DNA of 64,000 nucleotides from Tubulanus polymorphus. Its lineage: Eukaryota > Nemertea > Palaeonemertea > Tubulaniformes > Tubulanidae. Within the stretch, counting starts at the first letter, position 1; every line of letters starts with the position of its first letter. This document shows, in pieces, positions 55,901 to 64,000 of the stretch. A model generated the notes under the pieces. That model did no database searches. It was not told where the DNA came from and saw only the letters and a program-made list of their open reading frames with translations. The DNA lies in assembly GCF_964204645.1 (NCBI RefSeq), contig NC_134033.1:14262155-14326154 (forward strand). The letters are read 5' to 3'. The position numbers were made by a program, and so were the translations under genes.

Positions 55901-58595
55901 CATTTTCAAAGAATTTCTAAATGAATCCTGAAATTGATTGAATGAATTTGAATATTTTCCAGCAAGTGATATCACATTTGCGGGCGCATTCGCACAGCGC
56001 AGTATACGCGTGTAGTATGCCGGCACCGGTTGTGCAACAGATTCTGACGAGCATGCGCATTATAACCGGCGAGGACGGTACCGACGAAGGTATTGAATAC
56101 GTTTATTCCAATTTAACTCGACTCGAAGTAAATCCATCAAAGCGTCGATAAATATAAAAAGAAAATTGCTGCGAATATTTTTAAGCACGGCAGTTGTAGT
56201 CGTTATAAACCCTTTATTAACGACATGAGGAACTGTAGGTGTACTGTGTTGCTGGGTAAATACCTATAATCCCCTAATAAATCATCATTTCTCGATAAGC
56301 TCTTATTAGCAGTCTGCAGTTGAACCAAAACCCATAATCAGTAGATGATCAGTAAGCGTTAAGCCCGGAATTCAGAACTGTTATGAGCCGCGATCACGGC
56401 CCGGGTCAAATTGGCACGGATCAGGCTCGAGCCAAATTTGGCCCCAAATTGTAATCAGAGAGCGCGTTATAACACATAATTCTCTAACTTGTTACAAATG
56501 AAATGCTATCATAATGATGTTGTGGTAAGCGAGGTGAATCACTTCCGGAACCGTTAGCACTCAGAGGCAATAATTTGGCCCCTGTCAAACAGTCGCGGAA
56601 CCATTTGGCACCAGTATGAACGCTTGACCCGGGTAAAAAAGCTCGTGTGATCGCGGCTATATTTTTAGCCGTCTTTCTGATAGTCGATTTGTTAATTCAA
56701 ATTATATGATGCGTGTTTCCAATATTTAAACGTGTTTATGATTTACCTCGTTTACAGGTTGTAAAAGAATTCGACAGTTAGCTTGGAATGTTCGCTATTT
56801 TCGCCGGAGATTGCAGGAAATGGGATTCATAGTTTACGGAAACAAAGACTCGCCGGTTGTGCCTTTAATTATATTCATGCCTACGAAACTGGCGTAAGTG
56901 AATTCATCGTTATCATCTCCAGGGACCAGTTCCACAGTTCCGAGTTATGATTTAACTCTCAGTTAAATATTCTTGCTTTCTATAGGGCTATCCTTCACTA
57001 GATATTATAACATCTTGTCGACTCTTTATTCATATTTATATGAAATGTTATGCATGACCATCTGTTATAATTTCTCTTGAAAATAAACTATATATATATA
57101 ACCCACAACTGTGGGACTGGGTCCAGTTTATAAACACGGACATTTTAGTAACCACCTAGCAAGGCCAGCAGCCAGTTGCGCAGTCATTGTTTAGATTCGA
57201 GACCAGTCCGAGACCGTCTTAGTTCTATCATCAATCTAACAACATAAATCTAGTCTAAAGTTTTGAGACCACTTTTGGACTTAAGTCACGACTGGCGCCC
57301 AGGTTCTTTTTTATCAGAAATACTTAAAAGGACAATAATGAAATATAGAATCATTCTTTGAAACGAGGATGTTCGTACAAGTGCATTTTCCCTAAAATCA
57401 TGTTCTTCGAATATTTAAACATGCCAAAAATGCCATTTAAACATGCCATTTTTTCATAGTTCCATTTCGTGCCATTCGCCGCAGCAAATTCCATAAGCGG
57501 CATGTATAAACAACGCTAAGGAATTTCTAGCAATATTTCATTATATAAGGCATGATAATAGTCTCTGGCCTGGAAATCGAACCCAGGTGTGGATAAGCGC
57601 CACTGTATTATCGAGGATTTTCTACATTTCAGCGCGTTTTGTCGTGGAGCGATGAAACGTGGTTTGGCTACAGTCGTCGTCGGGTTTCCAGCGACACCTA
57701 TCATCGAAGCGAGGGCCCGTTTTTGTCTTTCAGCTGCTCACACACTTGCTGATTTAGATACGGTAATTGCCAGTCTATAAAATGAAATTGAATGTTGGTC
57801 ATGGAGTAATTATCTTGAGAAGACAATTATTGCAAGATTGAATTAATTTGAGATACGTAGAAGGATTCCCGTGATGCAATTGTTAAGCTATGATTGGTCA
57901 TGAGACAATTTGCTGAACTCTGATTGGCCAGTAGGTTTTGTGACGATGGAGATGTCCCAGACGTGTTGTTTATAATTTCATATTCTATTTATAAAGAAAA
58001 AACTCATTTCACGATTTTACAAATATGATAATATTTGATCGCTTGCAGGCATTGTCAATAATTGACGAATTAGGAGACGAGTTACGTTTGAAATATTCTC
58101 AAATTCGTTCCGTACCATTTTCGGAATCGGACAACGATTTCTTCGCCGCGAATTTGGTAAGTAACGCGTTACTTTGGTAAGTAACACTTTTTAGTTGTAA
58201 ACGATAATTTAAAAATCTCGCACTTAAGAAAAAAGTTTGGTGTCCGAAATGTCTCTTTGAGCGACTAGTTTCGAATATATCATCTCGACAGACTAAAAGT
58301 AAGCAATGAAATCTAGTAATATTATTATTACCTAGGTTTTGATCATATATAGATAAATTGGTCTCTGTTCTGGATTGTATCTCATAATTTCTCATAATAA
58401 TCCTGAAGATGACTATCAAGATAACGTGGAAACGTTGAATAAACTACCGGCTCAGGGAAACATTTCCGACTCAACGTATTTTCCATTCGTTAAGAAAAAA
58501 AACCGAAATTCTTAGTGATCAATTTTCAGACGAATGAAAGTCGACGGCGGGTGAAGAAGACCGCGCCGACCAGCAATGGATCGGTGCACCTTTAA
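43973..58595 (+). CDS. SPTLC2: Serine palmitoyltransferase subunit 2, 13 exons
   Basis: Exons: 43973-44035, 48238-48423, 49611-49765, 50808-50953, 51683-51807, 52378-52471, 54163-54268, 55159-55378, 55963-56089, 56758-56893, 57633-57762, 58049-58156, 58530-58595. The phases agree throughout, giving 553 residues against about 560 for human SPTLC2. It condenses serine with palmitoyl-CoA, the first step of sphingolipid synthesis, as the PLP-bearing partner of SPTLC1 in the ER membrane. A membrane segment is in exon 2 ([20 protein letters not shown]). The PLP fold shows [29 protein letters not shown] and the Schiff-base lysine in [14 protein letters not shown] (about residue 352), followed by [20 protein letters not shown]. 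Exon 1 is tiny and isolated by a 4.2-kb intron holding a satellite array. The short basic C-terminus ([11 protein letters not shown]) differs from vertebrate forms. Very sure. Confidence 0.96.
44416..44634. mobile_element. MITE, GGCTAAAAA family, copy 3
   Basis: Termini ggctaaacaaaaatgatacc and ggtatcaattttttttagcc, with TAA on both sides as a possible target duplication. Lies in SPTLC2 intron 1. Confidence 0.75.
46135..47290 (+). repeat. 49-50-bp satellite with higher-order structure
   Basis: About 23 monomers of ttagttttgaaaatggctca + tagaattgagtctaaacgtc + acaactctc. Variants include +1 gaagtc, gtcgaaatgtcactattctc and ctctg. Blocks starting at 46381 and 46777 match over about 240 bases with one difference, a 396-base (8-monomer) higher-order unit. 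In SPTLC2 intron 1. Confidence 0.93.
47507..47669. mobile_element. MITE, CAGTGGAACCTCGTT family, copy 2
   Basis: Starts cagtggaacctcgtt, ends gcgaggttcctctg, with an inner tataacgaac segment as in copy 1. In SPTLC2 intron 1, just after the satellite array. Confidence 0.72.
48781..49072. mobile_element. piggyBac-like MITE, copy 3
   Basis: tctttcagtgctgacta at the left and agtgaaagggttta at the right; the target TTAA is mutated. The interior matches copies 1 and 2. In SPTLC2 intron 2. Confidence 0.75.
49145..49335 (+). repeat. Dispersed repeat with ttgaattgaccggcaaccag core, copy 3
   Basis: tttattgatgccttgaaaaa, ttgtcgacaataaatgatat and ttgaattgaccggcaaccag match the 9.5-kb copy in order. In SPTLC2 intron 2. 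Confidence 0.7.
53601..53797. mobile_element. MITE, GGCTAAAAA family, copy 4
   Basis: gccaaaaaatcataccttg at the left, gggtagataggcgaccgg inside, atatatcaatttttagtc at the right. More diverged than copies 1 and 3. In SPTLC2 intron 6. Confidence 0.65.
55397..55527. mobile_element. MITE, GGGGCCGGTT family, copy 3
   Basis: Degenerate left end gggtccgcgctcatgact, inner gacttaagacc and cttaagatttaaga, right end ggctatggaacttgcccc. Immediately after SPTLC2 exon 8. Confidence 0.6.
55609..55780. mobile_element. MITE, CAGTGGAACCTCGTT family, degenerate copy
   Basis: gaacctcgttacagtgaatt and cgaggtcgttataaccggg in opposite orientation, with the interior ccagaaaatccg close to ccagaaaacctg of copy 1. 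Outer bases are eroded. A lone end also lies at 53896. Confidence 0.55.
56386..56658. mobile_element. MITE, AGCCGCGATCACACGAG family, copy 2
   Basis: agccgcgatcacggcccggg to cccgggtaaaaaagctcgtgtgatcgcggct: clear inverted termini around a 200-base interior with ccaaatttggcccc. In SPTLC2 intron 9. Confidence 0.75.
56931..57129. mobile_element. MITE, GGACCCAGTTCC family, copy 2
   Basis: agggaccagttccacagttc at the left, caactgtgggactgggtcca at the right. Longer interior than the 34-kb copy. In SPTLC2 intron 10. Confidence 0.65.
57161..57301. mobile_element. MITE, GGGGCCGGTT family, copy 4
   Basis: ggccagcagccagttgcgca at the left, ttggacttaagtcacgactg and gcgccc at the right. Diverged. Confidence 0.55.
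57560..57612 (-). mobile_element. tRNA-like T-arm, probable SINE head
   Basis: The minus strand reads a T-arm (cctgg-gttcgat-ttccagg) preceded by cagtggcgctt, resembling the head of the SINE at 2810. It abuts the splice acceptor of SPTLC2 exon 11. Confidence 0.4.
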
Positions 58596-58878
58596 AGAGA
58601 GGGCACAGGTGATTCGTGATCCAGTACCACAGCTATGACCGAGGCTTTAACTTTGAAGAGTCTATTATTACTAGAAAATGAACTGAATTTTGACTCTCGC
58701 GCATCGAATTGTTCCGTAGGTCGTGTACTCATTCGAGTGGGTTATATCAGCCGATTTATTCGGTACTTAGCCATTCCCAAGTCAAATGAAATGATGATAT
58801 TTATTATTGATGAAAACAAAAGTCTTTTTATCGTTCTTTATAAAATAATGTTTATAGTAATTTTTGTATAGACAAAAG

Positions 58879-58884
58879 AATAAA
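58879..58884 (+). terminator. Polyadenylation signal AATAAA of SPTLC2
   Basis: AATAAA about 285 bases after the SPTLC2 stop, in AT-rich sequence. A plausible 3' end of the transcript. Confidence 0.55.
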
Positions 58885-59504
58885 TTTTCAGATTTATCAC
58901 AAATTGACTGTTACGGCTTTTTTTACTTTTTGTTTCTATCGTAAATGGGTTCGAATGCTGGTCGATCGTGTGGTGAAGGGTTAGGTGTTCATTATTTCGG
59001 AATACACCGGACTTCAGGATTTAATTGTTCTTGGGTCGTTTTCTCCAGCCTTGTATTACAGCAGTTGACAGTCAAGACCGAAAGCTCTCGCTCTGGGTCA
59101 CAGAACCTCCCAGTTTCCCAGTTACAACGCCACCACGATATTTTCCCACATCATTCTGACGAATAGCTCGAGATATTTCCTATTCAAGTCATCATCACCT
59201 GTTTCCGGGGAGCATCTTTGATGATAGCTTTCTACTTCTCAAAGACGTTATACAAATGCACAATCCAATCCTCTTCCATTTTTATCGACCTGCATTTGTG
59301 GAACCCCTCGAGCCAGAACCGATTTGGTCAGGATTTACCGAACACCTACGCTTATTTATACTCCTCATTTTTGACGCTGTCAAAACCGTTAAAATGATGT
59401 TGGCGTTTCAAAATAGCGTTTATTTTGAAATTATATATATTTCATAACTCCTATTTCATTTTTGATAAATCGTGATAACCATTTTTTAAAAGGATGTGCA
59501 TTAT

Positions 59505-59680
59505 ACGTCGTGTATCGGGGCTAGACTGGTTGTCGGTCAATTCAATTCAATTACCGATATATTCATACCCACAATAACTTTATCGATAATATCTACATCA
59601 CATTATTTATTGTCGACAACATTACGCAATGTGTTATTTCTACATAAACTTTCAAGTTAGTTTTCTTGTTCATCTTTCGC
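59505..59680 (-). repeat. Dispersed repeat with ttgaattgaccggcaaccag core, copy 4
   Basis: gactggttgtcggtcaattc, tattgtcgacaacatta and aaactttcaagttagttttc are the reverse complement of the 9.5-kb copy. Confidence 0.65.
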
Positions 59681-59939
59681 TTACTCCGTAAGCGTCAACG
59701 TTGCCTGCGGTCGTCGACGTATGATGATGATTAATAGCAAACGTTTTACGGCTGCTGATAAAACAACGATTCTACAAAATACTCACCGCTGAAAAACACG
59801 TTTTCCGACCCGAAAATATTAGAACAACGTGTTCAAGATGAGGTACGTTACTGGCTGCACGTATTCAGAAAACGTTCTCAGATCCAAGTCGTTTTTACCT
59901 GTGTTTTCTAAGATTGATAATTCAAGTATTCAGTTTGTA

Positions 59940-60299
59940 CAGTGGAACCTCGTTGATACGAACTAGTACTTGGGGCAATAGGGAATTATTCATATAAACG
60001 AGAATAACATGAAATCCATCGTAAATTTCTCGCTAATAGGTGTGCCAATATGTCCGTGATACAGATATATTATGAAATATTCATTTTTAGAAATCTATTC
60101 ATTCATTTGCACTGATATACTAGGGAAATGAGACATATAGGGCCGGACCATCAATTTTCATCGTTTTCACAAATTTTTCGTGTTCGAATGAAACTGATTT
60201 TTTACCAGTGATTTGCACTACATTTAGACGGACATACGACACTCATAGTTAACCAGCGAGTTTCGTAATAAGCCGTCTCGTGTTAAGGAGGTTCCACTG
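59940..60299. mobile_element. MITE, CAGTGGAACCTCGTT family, copy 3 (360 bp)
   Basis: Starts cagtggaacctcgttgat and ends aaggaggttccactg, with TA on the left. About twice the size of copies 1 and 2, with an unrelated or extended interior. Confidence 0.7.
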
Positions 60300-60474
60300 T
60301 GTTCAGGAGCTTCTGGCCCGACAAATCCGACCTTTTTGGTCGGTAAGGACGAAATGCAATCCTACGTAGTATATTTGTTTCGTTTAAGTAAGAAATTCAT
60401 GTCAGGCTAAGGCTAGGAACCGCGCAGAAATGTAACGTATATTCAGTGCAGATCCTTGGGTCTCAGTGCAATCA

Positions 60475-60510
60475 ACGAGCAATTATCTCAACCGTTGAGA
60501 TAATCGCTCG
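60475..60510. repeat. Hairpin related to that at 4007
   Basis: acgagcaattatctcaa pairs with ttgagataatcgctcgt with one mismatch and a 2-base loop. It shares the outer cgagcaat arm with the 4007 hairpin, so the two may be short copies of one foldback family. Confidence 0.7.
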
Positions 60511-61313
60511 TAGATGTACCGAATTTCAATGGGTACAACCGTCGCGGAGGCGTCATTGCCCGCGTTCTTCTTAGCAATTTTGACGTTTTCATCGAACAGT
60601 TTATGAGGAAGAAAAAACAAGAAAAGAATGAATTGTTCATTTAACAGTTTAAACAGAAGAAAACAAGAATTTTCGCGCAATAAAATGAATTTTTCATTTG
60701 ACATTTAGCAGTTTTGAAGAGAAGAAAAAATAATAATCGTGCAATAGAATAGAATAAATGATATAAACGGAGACGGTGGAAATTTCTCGATTTTATCATC
60801 TAGCGATAAATGCGCATGTATTTCAGAGGGCCTGGTGCACTTATGATGTCGGCACAGGTGCCATTACATTAAAGGCTAATAATAGCAAAAATAAACACGC
60901 ACACGTATATAAACATGTTTTACCTGTACCCGAGTACTAGCTTTATGATGCTGCATATATTATGCGCTGCTGCTGCCGCTGCTGCTGATGGCATACCTGT
61001 ATATGATAAACATGGCGGCACGCAAGAACAATATTCCACGCGGAGAGGTGGGCAAAACAGAAACTGCGCCATAACTGATCGTAACCGTCGGTTTCATTAT
61101 TAAGATAAATTTGATTCATTTCCCGATGCTTTAGGATTCATGCAAAAGGCCATTGACCTTTGGCCATCCTTTTTAGCGAGCTTTTAGTTTCACTTTTCTT
61201 CACAGAATACGTCAATACTTAAATCCCCCCTTTTCAAAGAACCAAAAATGTATTTCTAACGGAATCGTCATCAAAATTTGCGTTTCCCTTACGAACCCAC
61301 TACACCTACCGGG

Positions 61314-61410
61314 AGCGAAAGAAAGGGTTTGATTTTGAAATCGGAAATCGAAGTACAGATATAGCGAAAGAAAGGGTTTGATTTTGAAATCGGAAATAGA
61401 AGTACAGATA
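61314..61410 (+). repeat. Two-copy tandem repeat
   Basis: gcgaaagaaagggtttgatt + ttgaaatcggaaat + gaagtacagatata occurs twice with one base changed. Confidence 0.85.
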
Positions 61411-62000
61411 TAGGGCTTTGGTCGGTATGTTTAACGTCGATTCTAATTTGAAATATCGAGAAATCTATTCGTAGCCTTTTTACACTGAATATCCACCGAG
61501 TTACGAATTTCTTTGCGAGTGCAAAATAGCAGTGAAATATTTGTAAATTAATCTTTTAACCAAACCTAGATATAGTTCTTACGTATGCTGAATATCTATA
61601 CATTCATGATATATGGATTTCTATACGAAAGCATTAAATATGAGAGAACAGGTGAAGTCTATAATATACAGCGTATCCATATCTATATCTCGATAGCTCT
61701 TTTTGTTCTTTCCCTCTCTCCCTCTCTCTCACTCTCCGGGGGTATAAAAATAACGTCCTATAGCAGCAGCAACGGCGAATATTTCTCACAGATTCCTGGA
61801 ATAGATAGCCGTTCATCATAAGCAGCCGGCTTTATCAAATCTTTGCTTCTTCTACGTACAAAGTACAACGTATCTATGAATTATTGATACATAGCGACCA
61901 CATAAAAGAAAAGACTGGGGCCTTATTTCCAACTACCAAAATACACAAACTGGGTGTCTTTTATACAACGTATGTCTACATGATCATCGATTAATGATTC

Positions 62001-62141
62001 GGGGGCCAGTTGCACAGTCGTGACTTAAGTCCAAAAAGGGTCTTAAATCTTAAGACTGGTCTTAAGTTGTTAGATTGGCTATAGAACTAAGTTGGTCTTA
62101 GACTGGTCTTAAGTCTAAGCCATGACTATGCAACCTGCCCC
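62001..62141. mobile_element. MITE, GGGGCCGGTT family, copy 5
   Basis: gggggccagttgcacagtcg to gactatgcaacctgcccc, with long inner cttaagact pairing. The best preserved of the family apart from the 29-kb copy. Confidence 0.75.
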
Positions 62142-62279
62142 AGATGTATAAGCATGTTAAAATCATGTATAGCATGTTAAAATCATGTTTGTCGAAAGAC
62201 GAATGCCGCAAAACATGGAACATGGAGATTATCAAATCCTGTTAAGGATCGGGTGGCTGCATGTAAACCGGAAATGAAC

Positions 62280-62360
62280 GTCGCGGTATTTTGGGATGGG
62301 GTTCGAACCCGCCTTAATTTGTGACGCGTGACGTCATTTCTTCGGGAATCGAACCGACCA
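62280..62360. mobile_element. Two opposed B-box motifs, tRNA-derived repeat debris
   Basis: GGTTCGAACCC occurs on the plus strand near 62299 and a B-box complement (aatcgaacc) near 62347. Their head-to-head placement suggests nested SINE remnants. Confidence 0.3.
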
Positions 62361-62565
62361 TCAAAACCGTCCCGTAAACTCTTCTCGTCGGGCCTAGAAA
62401 TTTACTGAATTACCGATTAAAATTTTAGAAGTATTTCACACATTTCGATATGAAATTGAGGAACCACGTTGCAGATTCTTTTTGCTTTTATTGTAGTTAA
62501 AGAATTTCGTTGTTCATCCCGCAGAAACACAGACCACGTTTAAAGTGTATCTTTATAGCATAGTT

Positions 62566-62571
62566 TTTATT
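62566..62571 (-). terminator. Minus-strand AATAAA
   Basis: Read on the minus strand, this follows the possible terminal exon at 62734-62997 by about 165 bases. Confidence 0.3.
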
Positions 62572-62733
62572 GCGAAATAATGATTTTATCGCTGCGTAGA
62601 ATTCTCTGTTCTCAACACTAGAGGTGTACACCAGTATATATCTTTGATAAATATAGTATATAGGTATACATTATAATATTAGCTACAGCACGCGCGCCGT
62701 ATAGGAGTCAGATCGCGAGCGGTGAATCCAGGA

Positions 62734-62997
62734 TCAAATTTCAGAGACGGAGTTTCCTTTGTAAACAGCACCCGATCGTTTCATCCGCGAACGGTAGGGA
62801 TCGCAGCATCCCACGCCCCCGACAGACGACACCGCGTTCGTCGACGCGCCGGTAAATCCGCCCGCCGGCGATTCGCAAAAAACGTCTGCCCTCGAATTTC
62901 GTACTCGGGCGGTCCGGTCCCTGACGCAGACGCGTAGCCTTGAATATCGACGCATTATCAACCGCGCAATCTACAACCCCTTTTCGATATCGTGGAC
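62734..62997 (-). CDS. Possible minus-strand terminal exon, unrecognised
   Basis: A locally CpG- and GC-rich block in AT-rich surroundings. On the minus strand one frame reads SPAGGFTGASTNAVSSVGG, CCDPYRSRMKRSGAVYKG and ends NSVSEI, stop at 62734. A minus-strand AATAAA lies at 62571-62566, a sensible distance for a 3' UTR. Two other minus frames are also open here, so the frame is not proven, and a candidate acceptor near 62942 would favour another frame. An upstream minus stretch to about 63152 (SMPYCDISSSYRNDKNFM, HLATPEGVVRTSS) also looks protein-like. No family recognised. Confidence 0.33.
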
Positions 62998-63152
62998 GAG
63001 TCCGAGGAGGTCCGAACGACGCCCTCTGGTGTCGCAAGGTGGAGCATAAAATTCTTATCATTCCGGTAAGACGAAGAGATATCACAGTACGGCATAGACA
63101 TCAGTACTTCTCTGTTGAAGGAACTCGGATAGATACATAAAATGGTAAGCAC

Positions 63153-64000
63153 GTTTTCATCTGTACTGAAATTTATTTCGTTATCATTTTCATTCGCGAT
63201 GAATTCAATTAATGTTTTTAAGAATAGAAGAAACTTTTAAAGGTTTCTTTCTGTCTATTCGAAATGAATTTCTTCAAGAATAAGTACTTTCTTTATGCAA
63301 TAATCTATCAAATCGTTTGAGAAGATTTTCTTTTCTATTTACCAAGTCATTTATTTGAAAGTCTTAAGAACATTTTTGTTTGTAAAATTATTGTCTTCTT
63401 TCTTGCATTTCCCTTGGGATTTCATTTTAAGGTAATTAGATTGCAGATCATGGGTTTTTATCTTACATTTTCCATCCATCGAAATAACAATGGGTCCATT
63501 ATTTCTTGTATAGTCTAAAAGAATTATCAGTTTCATTTTTCCTGCGTTTTCAAAATATGCGAAATAAAATGTCGGAACTTCGGAAAGCTATCTCGAAGCA
63601 GCCAGCTAATCCGCATGGCAACCGAATCCGGATAATCTGAATCCTTTAATCCGCCTAATCTCGCAAACATATCCCTGTTAAGTAGCTGTTACAGGATACG
63701 CGAATGTAGCGGGAGACAAATTCTTTTTCAACAAATTATATGCGTTTTGAGCTGAATTTGATGTTCTGAGAAAGCCATACTTAGATCATATCTAACCATT
63801 CTATACGTGTAAGAGAACCACAACAGAGCGTGGTTGATTTGAATAAATTCCTCACAATCTCTGATTCCGAAAAGCGATAAGTTCGTATTTCAACTCACTT
63901 TCTTTCAATTTGTATAATATGTACTCATAGGTAGAGTTTTTCAAATATTCAGTCATGTACACGCAGCCAAACATTTCCTGAGGTGTTTGTTCAGTAAAAT
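63153..64000. other. AT-rich sequence, nothing recognised
   Basis: No repeat family member, RNA gene or supported exon seen. An ATG followed directly by a donor-like gtaagc at 63141 is noted without further support. Confidence 0.5.

Larger units (their letters stand above)
58885..62565. other. Repeat-rich intergenic region
   Basis: Beyond the elements listed separately, a CT-rich tract (61705-61738) and AT-rich unique sequence. Open frames here are short and without protein character. Confidence 0.55.

Overview
The window is nuclear DNA of an animal: split genes with GT..AG introns, AT-rich non-coding sequence, tRNA-derived SINEs, many families of short inverted-repeat elements (MITEs) and several tandem arrays. 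The gene set (a CFAP97-type ciliary gene, a pantothenate-kinase-like gene, a Strawberry notch/FORGETTER 1-type helicase, SPTLC2) and the repeat style suggest a marine invertebrate, most likely a lophotrochozoan such as a mollusc, annelid or relative. That placement is an inference; no taxon-specific marker was recognised. I see no prokaryotic, phage or CRISPR features.

Layout: (1) 510-5595 (+), a five-exon CFAP97D2-like gene ending in a charged E/K/R helix and an EQ tract. (2) 5596-8361, intergenic, repeats. (3) 8362-15500 (-), a divergent pantothenate-kinase-fold gene, most exons resolved, catalytic region degraded. (4) 16513-17563 (+), a two-exon secreted eight-cysteine mini-protein with a TATA box. 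(5) 17564-19983, a 173-bp TA microsatellite and a possible decayed coding region. (6) 19984-21692 (+), a three-exon secreted proline- and cysteine-rich protein. (7) 22066-25792 (-), a C2H2 zinc-finger gene with eight fingers and an AT-hook, 5' end not found. (8) 27681-41095 (+), a 19-exon Strawberry notch-family helicase. (9) 41096-43972, intergenic. (10) 43973-58595 (+), a 13-exon serine palmitoyltransferase subunit 2 gene. (11) 58596-64000, repeat-rich, with a possible terminal exon on the minus strand near 62.7-63.0 kb.

The exon chains for CFAP97D2-like, SBNO-like, SPTLC2 and both secreted proteins were built by matching splice sites and checking reading phase across every junction. Each gives an open frame with total length divisible by three. 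The genes do not form one pathway: SPTLC2 acts in sphingolipid synthesis at the ER, CFAP97D2-like in cilia, and the SBNO-like and zinc-finger proteins in the nucleus.

The most interesting items are: the FORGETTER 1-type SBNO protein, with an in-frame SDLPTP minisatellite at its N-terminus and AT-hook, SIM-like and PIP-like motifs at its C-terminus; the pantothenate-kinase-like gene that looks like a pseudoenzyme; a higher-order satellite whose monomer matches the arm of a foldback element 8 kb away; and at least six MITE families with several copies each.
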